Source: Lentisphaeraceae bacterium | Lineage (GTDB): Bacteria > Verrucomicrobiota > Kiritimatiellia > RFP12 > UBA1067 | Reading direction: 5' to 3' | Assembly: GCA_004551905.1 (NCBI GenBank) | Contig: SFPL01000075.1 | Coordinates: 1-21,497 of the forward strand | DNA length: 21,497 bases | Part shown: piece after piece, positions 5,380 to 15,000 of the stretch | Layout: each line of letters begins with the position of its first letter | Position numbering within the stretch: position 1 is the stretch's first letter | Translations under genes and position numbers: made by a program | The notes under the pieces: model-generated | What the model saw: the letters and a program-made list of their open reading frames with translations, nothing else | Told to the model about the DNA's origin: nothing | Databases searched by the model: none

Positions 5380-7740
5380 TCAGTGCGAGGTGATGCCGGC
5401 GCCGTAGTTGCCGCCGCCGGAAGTGCCCATCTGGAGATCCTGGATGTTGACATTGTCGTTCCAGTAGCGCCAGCGCATGCCGACAACCTCGTAGAGCTTG
5501 TCGCGGAGCACGATCGAGTTCTTGCACGAGTTGCAGGTATAGGCGACGATGAGCCTGTTGTCGCGGTCGACGAGCGCCTCGGAGCCGCCGGCGCCGCCGT
5601 GGCCGAACACGCGGTCCATGCGCTCCGCCGAGCCCCAGAGCCCGTAGCCCATGCCGAAGAGCATGAACCAGTCACGCTTCATCGACTTGGCGTTCGGGAG
5701 CGGGTCGGACGGGTGGCGGCAGGGCTTGAGCGCAGCGTCGAGCGTCTCCTTCCTGATCAAGGGCTCCTTGCCGTCGAAGCCGCAGAGGCGGTTGTAGAAC
5801 TTGCAGAGCGCCTCGGCCGACGAAACGCCCCACGCGCTTGGAAGCAGCGCCTGGCGCGCCCAGTCGTTGTTCATCGTCTCGCAGAAGCCGCCGTCGTAGT
5901 ACTCGGCGACGCGCGAATACTCGCTGCGCGGGACGACGAAGTAGAAGTCCTTCTCGATCCCCGCAGGGATGAGCACCTCCTCGGTGAGCACGTCGTTGAG
6001 CGGCTTGCCCATCGCCACCTCGAGCGGGTGGCCGATCATCCACGCGTAAGCGTAGGGAAGGTAGGCCTGCACCGTGCCGGGGACGCCGTGCGGGCGGTCC
6101 GCCGCAGCGACCTTGCAGACGAAGTCCCAGTCGCACAATTCGCGGTCGCTGAGCGGGTGGTCGCACACCGGATTGCCCTTCCCGCCTGGCGCGCCGCCGG
6201 GCAGCGAGGTGCGGTAGCTGAGCGTCTCGCGGAGCGTGAGACGCTCCTTCTTGGTGTCGGAGTCGAGGTCGAAGAGCTTCGCGAAGAACCCGCGCTCGTC
6301 AAGCTCCGGCCACCAGGTGCAGAGCGGCTTGTCGTAGTCCATCAGTCCGCGCTCAACGGCGCGGTGGCAGGCAGTGGAAAGGAGCGGCTTCTCGGTCGAG
6401 AAGATCGGGAAGAGCGAATCGGCCTTGACCGACGGCGAGTCGGGGGCTTTGGTGAGCTTGCCCGCAAACACGTTCACGATGCACTTGCCGTCCTTGTAGG
6501 CGCAGAACTGCACGCCGGGAGAGAGCTGGTCGGCGACGGCGGAGTCGATCAGGCGCTGGCACTCGGCCTGCATGTCGAAGTCCCTGACGAGCTTCCAGCC
6601 GTCAGGAATCTTGCTGGAAACGGTGGCGAGCCCCTCGCCGCCGTCGCGCATCCAGCGGATGTCGAGGACGGCGTCCTCGTCCACGCCGACGCCGATCTTC
6701 GCGCCGCAGAAAGTCAATCCGTTCCCGACCGTCGGGTCGATGGTGACAACCTTCGCCACCTTGTCGACCGACTTGAGACCCAGCGCCTTGCGGAAGAGCG
6801 CGTCGACCCGCGCGCGGTCGTTCATCATCCTGGCATTGGCGAACTCGGCGTTGAGCTTCGCGTCGCTAGTGGCGAGCGAGGAGCAGCCGAGGTCGAAGTC
6901 GATGAGCGTAGTGCAGCCGACGTCGCTGAGCTCGAACTCGCCCGATTCTGCGGAGAAGACGATCTTGTCGAAGACCTGCGGCTCGTTGAGGAAGAACGAG
7001 CAGCCGCCCTCCTTGGTGGCCACCACCTTCGCCGACTCGCCGGGCTTCTTGCCCCATGTGACGACGAGCGTTCCCGGCTTACAGCAGCGGATCGAGGCGG
7101 ACGGAATGCCGCGCGCCTCGGCGCCGGAGGAGAACGCCGTCTTCTGCCCGGCCGCGACCTGGTAGAGCCAGCGGCGGCCGGTCTCGCACTTGAACGGAAG
7201 GAGCGAAGTCTTCGGCGCGAAGCCCTCCACCAGCTGGCCCGGCGTCGCCTCGACTTCAGCCGGCGGCACGCCCTTGGACACCTTCTTGGAAGGATCCTCC
7301 TCGGACGGCACCTGCTTCGAGAACCAGGAATTGAAGGTCTTGTTGCCGGCCTTCTTCGGGTCTCCAGTATAGGTCAGCACCTCGCCGTTCGCGCGGGACA
7401 CCTCAGCCACCACCCACTTCGCCTTCGCGTCGCAGACGAGCTTCAGCTCGTGCGCTCCCCTGCCCCCGATGATCGGGAAGTCATGGGTCTTGCCGTCGCC
7501 GGGAATCCAGCCGACGATCTTCCACTCGAAGCTCACGAAGACCGGCCGGTCGGACGCGATCCGGAGCGTGGTGTCGGTCTCGTCAAGCCCGATCCACTTG
7601 CCGAACGGCACGGTCTGCACGTCGCCAACCGCCTCCGGCTCGGCGAGCCAGACCGGAACCGCCTTTTTAAACAGGCCGTCCGCCGCGCCGAGCGAAAGCG
7701 CCACCGCCGCGAACATCGCCGCAACTAATGTTTGTTTCAT
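5380..7740 (-). CDS. Secreted serine hydrolase, beta-lactamase/EstB-like, with a large N-terminal domain
   Basis: A 786-residue exported protein. Residues 1-19 (MKQTLVAAMFAAVALSLGA) form a signal peptide. Residues about 20-385 are a beta-rich region I do not recognise. Residues about 390-745 form a beta-lactamase-type domain (PF00144): SxxK at S448-T-E-K451, tyrosine motif Y563-A-Y565 where YxN is usual, and H714-G-G in VFGHGGAGGS replacing KTG, as in EstB-type esterases. A Gly-rich tail follows. The likely role is a periplasmic or extracellular esterase or peptidase rather than an antibiotic hydrolase. The ATG at 7740 has AAAGGAA upstream; an in-frame ATG at 7845 would add a non-signal stretch. 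It starts 35 bases after the beta-helix gene and probably belongs to the same operon. Confidence 0.85.
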   Translation of the reverse strand: MKQTLVAAMFAAVALSLGAADGLFKKAVPVWLAEPEAVGDVQTVPFGKWIGLDETDTTLRIASDRPVFVSFEWKIVGWIPGDGKTHDFPIIGGRGAHELKLVCDAKAKWVVAEVSRANGEVLTYTGDPKKAGNKTFNSWFSKQVPSEEDPSKKVSKGVPPAEVEATPGQLVEGFAPKTSLLPFKCETGRRWLYQVAAGQKTAFSSGAEARGIPSASIRCCKPGTLVVTWGKKPGESAKVVATKEGGCSFFLNEPQVFDKIVFSAESGEFELSDVGCTTLIDFDLGCSSLATSDAKLNAEFANARMMNDRARVDALFRKALGLKSVDKVAKVVTIDPTVGNGLTFCGAKIGVGVDEDAVLDIRWMRDGGEGLATVSSKIPDGWKLVRDFDMQAECQRLIDSAVADQLSPGVQFCAYKDGKCIVNVFAGKLTKAPDSPSVKADSLFPIFSTEKPLLSTACHRAVERGLMDYDKPLCTWWPELDERGFFAKLFDLDSDTKKERLTLRETLSYRTSLPGGAPGGKGNPVCDHPLSDRELCDWDFVCKVAAADRPHGVPGTVQAYLPYAYAWMIGHPLEVAMGKPLNDVLTEEVLIPAGIEKDFYFVVPRSEYSRVAEYYDGGFCETMNNDWARQALLPSAWGVSSAEALCKFYNRLCGFDGKEPLIRKETLDAALKPCRHPSDPLPNAKSMKRDWFMLFGMGYGLWGSAERMDRVFGHGGAGGSEALVDRDNRLIVAYTCNSCKNSIVLRDKLYEVVGMRWRYWNDNVNIQDLQMGTSGGGNYGAGITSH

Positions 7741-7775
7741 TATTGTTTCCTTTCTGTTGTTGTTTGTTGAAATGT

Positions 7776-9956
7776 TCATCGCGAGAAAGTCGGAAGAGGG
7801 CGCTTGTCTGGCTCTGGGTTGACGTGCACCGGGTTCTTGAACCACTCCGGGTGCCGCGCCGCGCCGTCCGGCTCCGGCAGCAGCTTGGGGCGAAACTTGG
7901 TAATGTAGAGCCCGCAGTCCTTCAAGTTCGGCGGATTGAGGCCTAGCTTCTTCACCACAGAACGGTTCCGCACCGTAAAGTCACCTTTCTCCGGCGCCAA
8001 GAAGTTGATGTTGTCGACGACGATCGAATGGACATCGTGCTTTAGTTTCTGCTGCCAGTCCGTTTTCCAGTTGAGGTGCTGCACAATCGGCTCCTTGGCG
8101 TCGCGTCCGGGGCAGATGAGGTTGTAGTCGATGACGTGCGAGGAGAAATCGACCCCGCCGTGGATGATCAGCTGCTGCCGGGGGCAGTCGGGGTAGTACC
8201 AGATATTCCGCTCGAGGTGGTTGGACCAGCTGTGGTTGTTGCCGGGCGTCTTGTCCGGGCTGCAGGCGAAGAACGGCAGGCCCGCGAGGTCGGGACGCTG
8301 CGAGCGGAAGCTTTGCCACGATCTGACCGTGTCGGAGTGCTTCGCTCCGTCGTACTTGCCGCCGGTGAACTGGATCGCGTACGACCATGGGCCGAGGCCG
8401 GGGTTGCCGGTCTTGTAGAAGACGTTGTTGGTAATTGTCATGCAGCGGTTGGAGTTGAGCTTGAGCCCCATCCCGCTGATGTGCGAGAAGGCGTTGTCGT
8501 AGACGTAGGTGCCGCCGGGGCCCCCGGACGGGTTCGCGTCGAAGTAGAGCCCGTGGCAGTTCTGGAAGAACGCGAGCGGTCCCCAGCCCGCGCTCTTGGC
8601 GATGCCGACGCCGTGGGAGATCCAGTTGCGGGCGATCACGGTGCAGAGCCCGCCGAAGTAGCTGCAGGTGTACATCGCCGCGCCGTCCTCGGACTCCAGC
8701 ATGTAGTGGTGGATGCGGTTGTCGGTGAGCTCGTGGAACCCGCCCATGTGGAAGATCGCCCACCCCGGAAGGTCGTGCATCAGGCAGTGCGTGACCTTCA
8801 CCCCATAGCCTTCGATGAAGATCGCCGTCCCGTTGTGGTCGAGCTTGCCGGTGTGGTGGATGTGGCAGTTGTCGATCACCGTGCCGTTGAGGTCGCGCGG
8901 ACTGCCGCCGGTGATGTGCAGTGCGCCGAGGCCGAGGTTGTAGACGTCGGAGTCGACGAGCCGGTGGCGCGCGCCCCACTCGAACTCGATCGCCCGCTCG
9001 ACGATGTCGTGGATCGAGCAGCCGATGACGGCGATCTGCGAACCGCCTTGGGTCTTCACCGCCTTCCGCGCGGCGCAGATCTCGAGGTTCTGGAGCTCCA
9101 CATTGTGCGCGCCGTTGAACTCGAAGACGCAGTCGATCGTGGGGAGCGTGACGAGGCAGCGGTTGGGGTCCTTGCCGACCGGGGGAATCAGGTATATCTT
9201 CCCGTTCTTGAGATCGTGGCACCACTCGCCAGGCACGTCGAGCTCCTCGCGGTAGCCGCTCAGGATGTAGGTGTCGCCCGGACGCGGCACGTCGCAGAGG
9301 TTGCTGGCGAACCGGAGGACGTGGTCCTCGCGGTCGAAGTCGGCGATGCGGACGTAGGAGCTGCCGTAGCGCTGGCGCGGGTAGATGACGATCCTCCCCT
9401 CCGAAGGCACCGCCCAGTTGTGCCAGTCCTTCTTGCCCACCCTCATGCAGGTGCGGTTGCCGGACGGTTCCCGGTCGGGAAACTGGTACATGCTGATCCA
9501 GCGCCCCGGCACGTACGCCCAGCCGCCGGCGTACGGCGCCTTGGGGTCGAAGTTCGGGTACCGCGCCAGCGTCAGCATCTTGCCGTCCATGAACAGCGCG
9601 TCAAGCTGTCCGGTGAGCTCGAACGCAGAGACGTCGGCCTCCCAGACGTCGGTGCGTCCGTTCACCCTGTCGCGCACCTTCTTCCAGCCCCTGACCGGCA
9701 GACTGCCCAGGAACCGCGGACGCTTCTTGCCGACGCCGCGGATGGTGAGCTTGCCCGCCCCCTTCGGCTGCATCACGCCGTCGACGAAGATCGAGCGGTT
9801 GAGCGCCTTGCCCGAAAGATCGATGTTGACGACGATCTCCGCCTGCTCGTCCGAGGCCCGGGCCTCCGCCGCCTGGTTGAAGGCGTCGGCCACGGACACT
9901 CCGTTGGTCATCTGGATCTCGATGACCGCGGCAAGAATGAGTGCGGCGGCTGTCAT
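7776..9956 (-). CDS. Secreted right-handed parallel beta-helix protein, probable polysaccharide-active enzyme
   Basis: A 726-residue protein. Residues 1-14 (MTAAALILAAVIEI) are hydrophobic like a short signal peptide but lack the usual N-terminal Lys/Arg. Residues about 50-270 carry features common in GH141-like or related beta-helix proteins: LTLARYPNFDP (128-138) and ELDVPGEWCHDLKNGKIYLIPP (238-259). Residues about 275-520 are parallel beta-helix coils with recurring 'N-x-I/C-x-x-H' turns, such as IDNCHIHHTG and LTDNRIHHY. Secretion and a role in glycan cleavage are inferred; GH141 membership is only a suggestion. The ATG shares one base with the gpmI stop (TGATG), so translation is probably coupled. 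Confidence 0.82.
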   Translation of the reverse strand: MTAAALILAAVIEIQMTNGVSVADAFNQAAEARASDEQAEIVVNIDLSGKALNRSIFVDGVMQPKGAGKLTIRGVGKKRPRFLGSLPVRGWKKVRDRVNGRTDVWEADVSAFELTGQLDALFMDGKMLTLARYPNFDPKAPYAGGWAYVPGRWISMYQFPDREPSGNRTCMRVGKKDWHNWAVPSEGRIVIYPRQRYGSSYVRIADFDREDHVLRFASNLCDVPRPGDTYILSGYREELDVPGEWCHDLKNGKIYLIPPVGKDPNRCLVTLPTIDCVFEFNGAHNVELQNLEICAARKAVKTQGGSQIAVIGCSIHDIVERAIEFEWGARHRLVDSDVYNLGLGALHITGGSPRDLNGTVIDNCHIHHTGKLDHNGTAIFIEGYGVKVTHCLMHDLPGWAIFHMGGFHELTDNRIHHYMLESEDGAAMYTCSYFGGLCTVIARNWISHGVGIAKSAGWGPLAFFQNCHGLYFDANPSGGPGGTYVYDNAFSHISGMGLKLNSNRCMTITNNVFYKTGNPGLGPWSYAIQFTGGKYDGAKHSDTVRSWQSFRSQRPDLAGLPFFACSPDKTPGNNHSWSNHLERNIWYYPDCPRQQLIIHGGVDFSSHVIDYNLICPGRDAKEPIVQHLNWKTDWQQKLKHDVHSIVVDNINFLAPEKGDFTVRNRSVVKKLGLNPPNLKDCGLYITKFRPKLLPEPDGAARHPEWFKNPVHVNPEPDKRPLPTFSR

Positions 9957-11542
9957 CAGACGTTGAGCGCGGTATTGCTCCAGGGCTCCTTGCCCGCGAG
10001 CAGCGATGGCGTGGTCATCTCCGCCGGCACCGGCAGCCCCAGCAGCTGGAGCGCGGTCGGCGCGACGGCCGAGAGCTTCGCGAGCGGCGTGAGCCTGACG
10101 CCCGCGGCGTCGTTCGCCACGTAGAAGCAGTCGACGAGGTTAAGGGTGTGCGAGGTCTTGGTGAGGCCCGACTTGTAGTCGACCATCTGCTCGGCGTTGC
10201 CGTGGTCCGCAAAGATGAGGACGTGCGCGTCGAGCTCGAGGAGGCGAGGAAGAATCTTCCCGATGCACTCGTCGGTCACCTCGACCGCCTTCGTCGCCGC
10301 CTTCTCGTCGCCGGTGTGGCCGACCATGTCGCAGTTCGCGTAGTTGACCACGATGAAGCCGTAGGGGTTCTTCTCCAGGCGCTTCAGGAGCTCGTCGGTG
10401 ACGTTGTAAGCGTCCATCTCCGGGTGCGAGGCGAAGGTCGCAGGGTCGAAGCGGCTCTTCACCTCCACCTGGTCCTCGCCTTCAGAGGGCGTCGTGGACT
10501 TGCCGTTGAAGAAGCTCGTCACATGGCGAAACTTCTGTGTCTCGGCGAGGCGCAGCTGCTTGAGGCCGGCCTTGGAGACGACTTCGCCGAGCAGGTTGTC
10601 CATGCCGCCGCCCGCGCCCATCGCGCCGAGCAGGTAGTCCTCAAACTCGTCCCAGTAGCGCGTGAAGCCGAGGAACGTCACCTTCGGGCGCGCGCAGCGC
10701 TCGCCGGCGTAGTCGTCTGAGACGAACGCCTGGGTGAGCTGGATCGCGCGGTCCTGGCGGTAGTTGGTGTGCATGACGACGTCGCCGTCCTTCATCCCCT
10801 CGTAGCCGCGGATGACGTAGCACGGGATGTACTCGTCGGTCATGGGCGTGCCGTCGGGCGTCTTGCCGCTCTCGTACTCGGCCTTCACCGCCTCCTCGAT
10901 CGTCGCGGCACTTTTGCCTTTGCAGCCGACGATGCAGTCATACGCCTCGCTGGTGAGCTTCCAGTTCTTCACCCGGTCCATGCCGTAGTAGCGGCCCATC
11001 GCGGTGCCGATCACCGCGTTGCCGACGGCGGCGAGCTCGGCCTTGAGGCGAGCGATGTACTCCAGGGTCGAACGCGGCGGCGTGTCGCGTCCGTCAAGGA
11101 ACGGATGCACCACGATACGCCCTTCGGGGAACTCCTGGCGCGCCCGCTTCATGAGCTTGAAGAGATGCTCCTGGTGGGCGTGGACGCCTTCGTCCTGGAG
11201 CAACCCGAAGAAATGGAACTGCGAGTTGTTCTTCTTCCAGTTCGCGATGAGGTTCTGCCACTTCGGGCTCTTGAAGAGCTCGCCGGAGGAAAGCCCGTCG
11301 TCGATGCGCTTCAGCTCCTGGACGACGATCCGGCCCGCGCCCATGTTGAGGTGGCCGACTTCCGACGAGCCCTGGTAGCCGTCGGGGAGACCGACCGCCT
11401 CGCCGCAGCAGTCAAGGAGACAGTGCGGATAGCGCGCGCGAATCTGGTCGATGACCGGCGTCTTGGCGCCGTACACGGAGTTTCCGTCCGTGCGGGGGTT
11501 GACGCCCCAGCCGTCGCGGATGATGAATACGACAGGTCTCAT
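9956..11542 (-). CDS. gpmI: 2,3-bisphosphoglycerate-independent phosphoglycerate mutase
   Basis: A 528-residue cytoplasmic glycolytic enzyme that interconverts 3- and 2-phosphoglycerate with two Mn ions and a phosphoserine intermediate. Visible motifs: IIRDGWG with D10, GSSEVGHLNMGAGR with nucleophile S60 (the family usually has GNSEVGH), HPFLDGRDTPP, GRYYGMDRV, NYANCDMVGHTGD, FADHGNAEQM and TSHTLNLV. Length is close to the usual 510-550. The start ATG overlaps the upstream acetyltransferase stop by ATGA and the stop overlaps the next ATG by one base. Identity is secure. Confidence 0.97.
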   Translation of the reverse strand: MRPVVFIIRDGWGVNPRTDGNSVYGAKTPVIDQIRARYPHCLLDCCGEAVGLPDGYQGSSEVGHLNMGAGRIVVQELKRIDDGLSSGELFKSPKWQNLIANWKKNNSQFHFFGLLQDEGVHAHQEHLFKLMKRARQEFPEGRIVVHPFLDGRDTPPRSTLEYIARLKAELAAVGNAVIGTAMGRYYGMDRVKNWKLTSEAYDCIVGCKGKSAATIEEAVKAEYESGKTPDGTPMTDEYIPCYVIRGYEGMKDGDVVMHTNYRQDRAIQLTQAFVSDDYAGERCARPKVTFLGFTRYWDEFEDYLLGAMGAGGGMDNLLGEVVSKAGLKQLRLAETQKFRHVTSFFNGKSTTPSEGEDQVEVKSRFDPATFASHPEMDAYNVTDELLKRLEKNPYGFIVVNYANCDMVGHTGDEKAATKAVEVTDECIGKILPRLLELDAHVLIFADHGNAEQMVDYKSGLTKTSHTLNLVDCFYVANDAAGVRLTPLAKLSAVAPTALQLLGLPVPAEMTTPSLLAGKEPWSNTALNV

Positions 11543-12051
11543 TTTCCTTCCTCCTTTTTGTTCCCCGAGTACTCCATCGCGATTTCGGGACAGGTATACG
11601 GGTTGCCGTGTTTAGTGCAGTTGATGCACCCAGTGTAAAGCTTGTGCATGATCTTGTTCTTGGGGATCTCCTGGAACCCCAGCGAGCCGAAGAACTCAGG
11701 CGCGAAGGTGAGCACCACGATCTCGCGGGGGCGAAGCGCGGCGATGCGCTCCATCGCCGCCTTCACGAGCAGACGCCCGATGCCGCGGCGGCGGAATATC
11801 GACTTCACCGCCAGCGACACGATCTCCACCGCGGCGGCCTCGGCCTCGCCGATCTCGGGATGGATCTGGTAGCTCGCGCAGCCGACCGTCTCGCCCTCCG
11901 CCTCGGCCACGAAGAACCGGTCGATGGACTCGACGACGCTGCCGAGCGACCGCGGCACCAGCTGGTCGGAGTTGCGCCGGATGAGCGCGTAGATTGTCTC
12001 CGCGTCCTTGAGCGTCGCCGCCCTGATCCTCGCCTCAGCCGCCGCCGACAT
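11539..12051 (-). CDS. GNAT N-acetyltransferase, resembling short N-acetylglutamate synthases
   Basis: A 170-residue single GNAT domain. The acetyl-CoA loop is IFRRRGIGRLLV (85-96) and strand VVLTFAPEFFGSLGFQEIP (112-130) ends the fold. The tail, C142-x2-C145-x8-C154 followed by PEIAMEY, matches the C-terminal pattern of stand-alone ArgA-like acetyltransferases (first step of arginine synthesis, acetylating glutamate), so that is the most likely activity; the substrate is not proven. The ATG at 12051 follows the ileS stop by 4 bases and the stop codon is part of its binding site (TAGGAAG). Longer in-frame starts lie inside ileS and give no GNAT-like sequence. It overlaps gpmI by ATGA. Confidence 0.87.
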   Translation of the reverse strand: MSAAAEARIRAATLKDAETIYALIRRNSDQLVPRSLGSVVESIDRFFVAEAEGETVGCASYQIHPEIGEAEAAAVEIVSLAVKSIFRRRGIGRLLVKAAMERIAALRPREIVVLTFAPEFFGSLGFQEIPKNKIMHKLYTGCINCTKHGNPYTCPEIAMEYSGNKKEEGK

Positions 12052-12055
12052 CTTC

Positions 12056-15000
12056 CTACGCCCTCTCCACCGCGATCTTCGCCGCGCGGCCGTTGAGCTC
12101 CACCTCCGCCGCGCCGCCGGCGCCGCCGAAGCCGAGCTCCACCGCGAGGATCTCGTTCTTGACGTAGTCGCAGTACGCCTCGATGGCGGCCTTAAGCTCG
12201 TCGCCGCAGTCAACCTTGACGTGGATGCGCTGCGTGACCTCGAAGTCCGCCTCCTTGCGCATCGCCTGGACGTGGCTGACGAACTCGCGCACCAGGCCCT
12301 CGGCCACCAGTTCAGGGGTGAGCGCCGTCTCGATGCCGACCACCGTCGCGCCCTCGGACGCAACCACCAGCCCCGCCTTCGGCGCGCGGGTGACCAGGAC
12401 GTCATCGGCGGCGATCTCGACGCCCTCCACGGTCGCCGCGCCCGCAAAGCCCTTCATCGCCGCGATCGCCGCTGCAACGGCCTTCATCTTCGGGCCGCAC
12501 TTCTTGCCCAGCGTCTTGAAGTTCGCCTTGTAGCTCACCTCGCAGAGCTCGGTCTCGTCGGCGACGTATTCGACGCGCTTCACGTTGAGCTCGTCCATGA
12601 TGAGGTCCTCAAGCCCCTTCACGTCCGCGCCGGCGATGCGGATCGCGCTGAGCGGCTGGCGCACCTTGAGGTCGTTGTCCGCTCTGAGGCGGCGGCCCAG
12701 CTCGACAACCGTCTGGACGGCGGCCATGCGCTTCTCGAGCGCGAGGTCGCGCGCGGCGGTGTTCGCGGTCGGGAAGTCGCAGAGATGGACGCTCTCCGGG
12801 TCGTTCGCGCCCTTCAGATTCCGGTAGATCTCCTCGGCGATGAACGGCGTGAACGGCGCCGCGACCTTGGCGAGCTGCACGAGCACGTAGCGGAGCGTCT
12901 GGTACGCGCAGAGCTTGTCGCCGTCGTTCTGCGACTTCCAGAAGCGGCGGCGCGAGCGGCGGATGTACCAATTGGTGAGGTCCTCGACGAACTTCACGAA
13001 CGGCCTCACCGAACGCTGCAGGTCATACGCGTCCATCGCCGCGGTCACGTCGGCGATCAGGGTCTCCATCGAAGAGACGATCCACTTGTCGAGGACGTTC
13101 GGCGACTCTGGATAGACGACCTCCGTGTCCGCAAACCCGTCGACGTTCGCGTAGGTCACGAAGAAGGAATACGCGTTCCACCACGGGATCAGCAGGTCGC
13201 GCATGAGCTGCTTGACGCCGTTCTCGGAGAACTTGAGGTTCTCGGCGCGCACGACCGGCGAGTAGATCATGTAGAGCCGTATCGCGTCCGCGCCGTAGGT
13301 GTCGAGCATCTTCGCGGGGTCGGGGTAGTTCTTGAGCCGCTTGGACATCTTCTTGCCGTCCTCGGCGAGCACCAGCCCGTTGACGATTACGTTCCGGTAC
13401 GGCGACTTGTCGAAGAGGCAGGTGCCGAGCACCATCAGCGTGTAGAACCACCCGCGAGTCTGGTCAAGACCCTCGGCGATGAAGTCGGCGGGAAAGAACC
13501 GCGAGGCCTCCCCCTCTCCCATGTAGTGCTGCTGGGCATAGGGCATCGAGCCGGACTCGAACCAGCAGTCGAGCACCTCGGGCGTGCGGTGATACGTCTT
13601 GCCGTCCTTCTTGATGACGATCTTGTCGATGAAGTGCTTGTGGAGGTCGGTCACCTTCTCGCCCGAAAGCTCCTCCAGCTCCTTCGCGGATCCGACGCAG
13701 ATTATGTCGGAGGGGTCGTCGTCGTTGACCCACACGGGGATGCAGCTCCCCCAGAAGCGGTTGCGGCTGATGTTCCAGTCGCGCGCCTCCTCAAGCCAGT
13801 TGCCGAAGCGCTTCTCGCCCACGTAGTCGGGCGTCCAGTGGACACCGGCGTTGTTCTTCGCCAGGCGCTCGTGGAGGTCCTCCACCCGCACATACCACGC
13901 GTCGATCGCGCGGTAGATGAGGGGCGTGTCGGTGCGGTCGCAGAACGGATACGAGTGAACGATCGTCGCCTGGTGGACGAGCTTGCCCGCCGCCTTGAGC
14001 GCCTTGATGATGTCCTTGTCGCAGTCCTTGCAGAAGCGGCCCTTGTACTCGGGGATCGCGTCCGTAAACGCGCAGGCGTCGTCGAGCGGGTCGACGAAGG
14101 CGTTCATCCCCGCCTCCTTGCAGACGCGGAAGTCGTCCTCGCCGTACGCCGGCGCAATGTGAACGATGCCGACGCCGTCGTCGGTCGTCACGTAGTCGTC
14201 GTTCAGGACGCGGAACGCGCCCTCGGCCTTCTTGTCGGCGAAGTACGGGAAGATCGGCTCGTACTCCCAGCCCTTCATCTCGGCGCCCTTCAGCTCGTGG
14301 ACGACCTCGTACTGCTCCGGCTTCTTGAAGATGTGCGGAAGCCGCGCCTTCGCCAACACGTACATCGGCCGCGCGTCGTCAGTCAAATCGCGGACGACCA
14401 CATAGTCGATGTCCGCGCCGACGCACATCGCGAGGTTCTCGGGCAGCGTCCACGGCGTCGTGGTCCAGACGAGGAGGTAGACGGTCGTCGACAACTGCCG
14501 AAGGCTGTCGATTGTAATCGATTGCGGAACCGTCTTCACCCTCACCGTAACCGTCGGATCTTGGACATCCTTGTAGTTCGAGCCCGCCTCGAAGTTGGAT
14601 AGCGGAGTCGAGAGCTTCCAGGAATACGGCATGATGCGGTGCGAGCGGTAGACGCGGCCCTGGTCCCAGAGCTGCTTGAACACCCACCACACCGACTCCA
14701 TGAAGCCGAAGTCCATCGTCTTGTAGTCGTGGTCGAAGTCGACCCAGCGGCCCATGCGAGTCACCGTCTTGCGCCACTCGGAGACGTACTTGAGCACCAT
14801 CGACCGGCACTGCTCGTTGAACTTGTCGACGCCGAGCTTCTTGATCTCCGGCGCGCCGGCGACGCCGAGCGCCTCCTGCGCCAGCGCCTCGATCGGCAGG
14901 CCGTGGGTGTCCCAGCCGAAGCGGCGCTCGACGTACTTGCCGCGCATCGTCTGGTAACGCGGCACGATGTCCTTGATGGTGCCGGCGAGGAGATGTCCGT

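Noticed and set aside
5335..7728. A 797-codon plus-strand frame opposite the serine hydrolase, and similar ones at 2299-4260 and 8076-10124
   Set aside because: Low-complexity antisense frames with no recognisable domains; the opposing minus-strand genes are well supported.
12052..12447. A longer N-terminus for the acetyltransferase
   Set aside because: It is an out-of-frame reading of the ileS 3' end; the GNAT fold starts after the ATG at 12051, which has a good binding site.
12008..14602. An 864-codon plus-strand frame opposite ileS
   Set aside because: Same antisense artefact; the minus strand carries all IleRS motifs.
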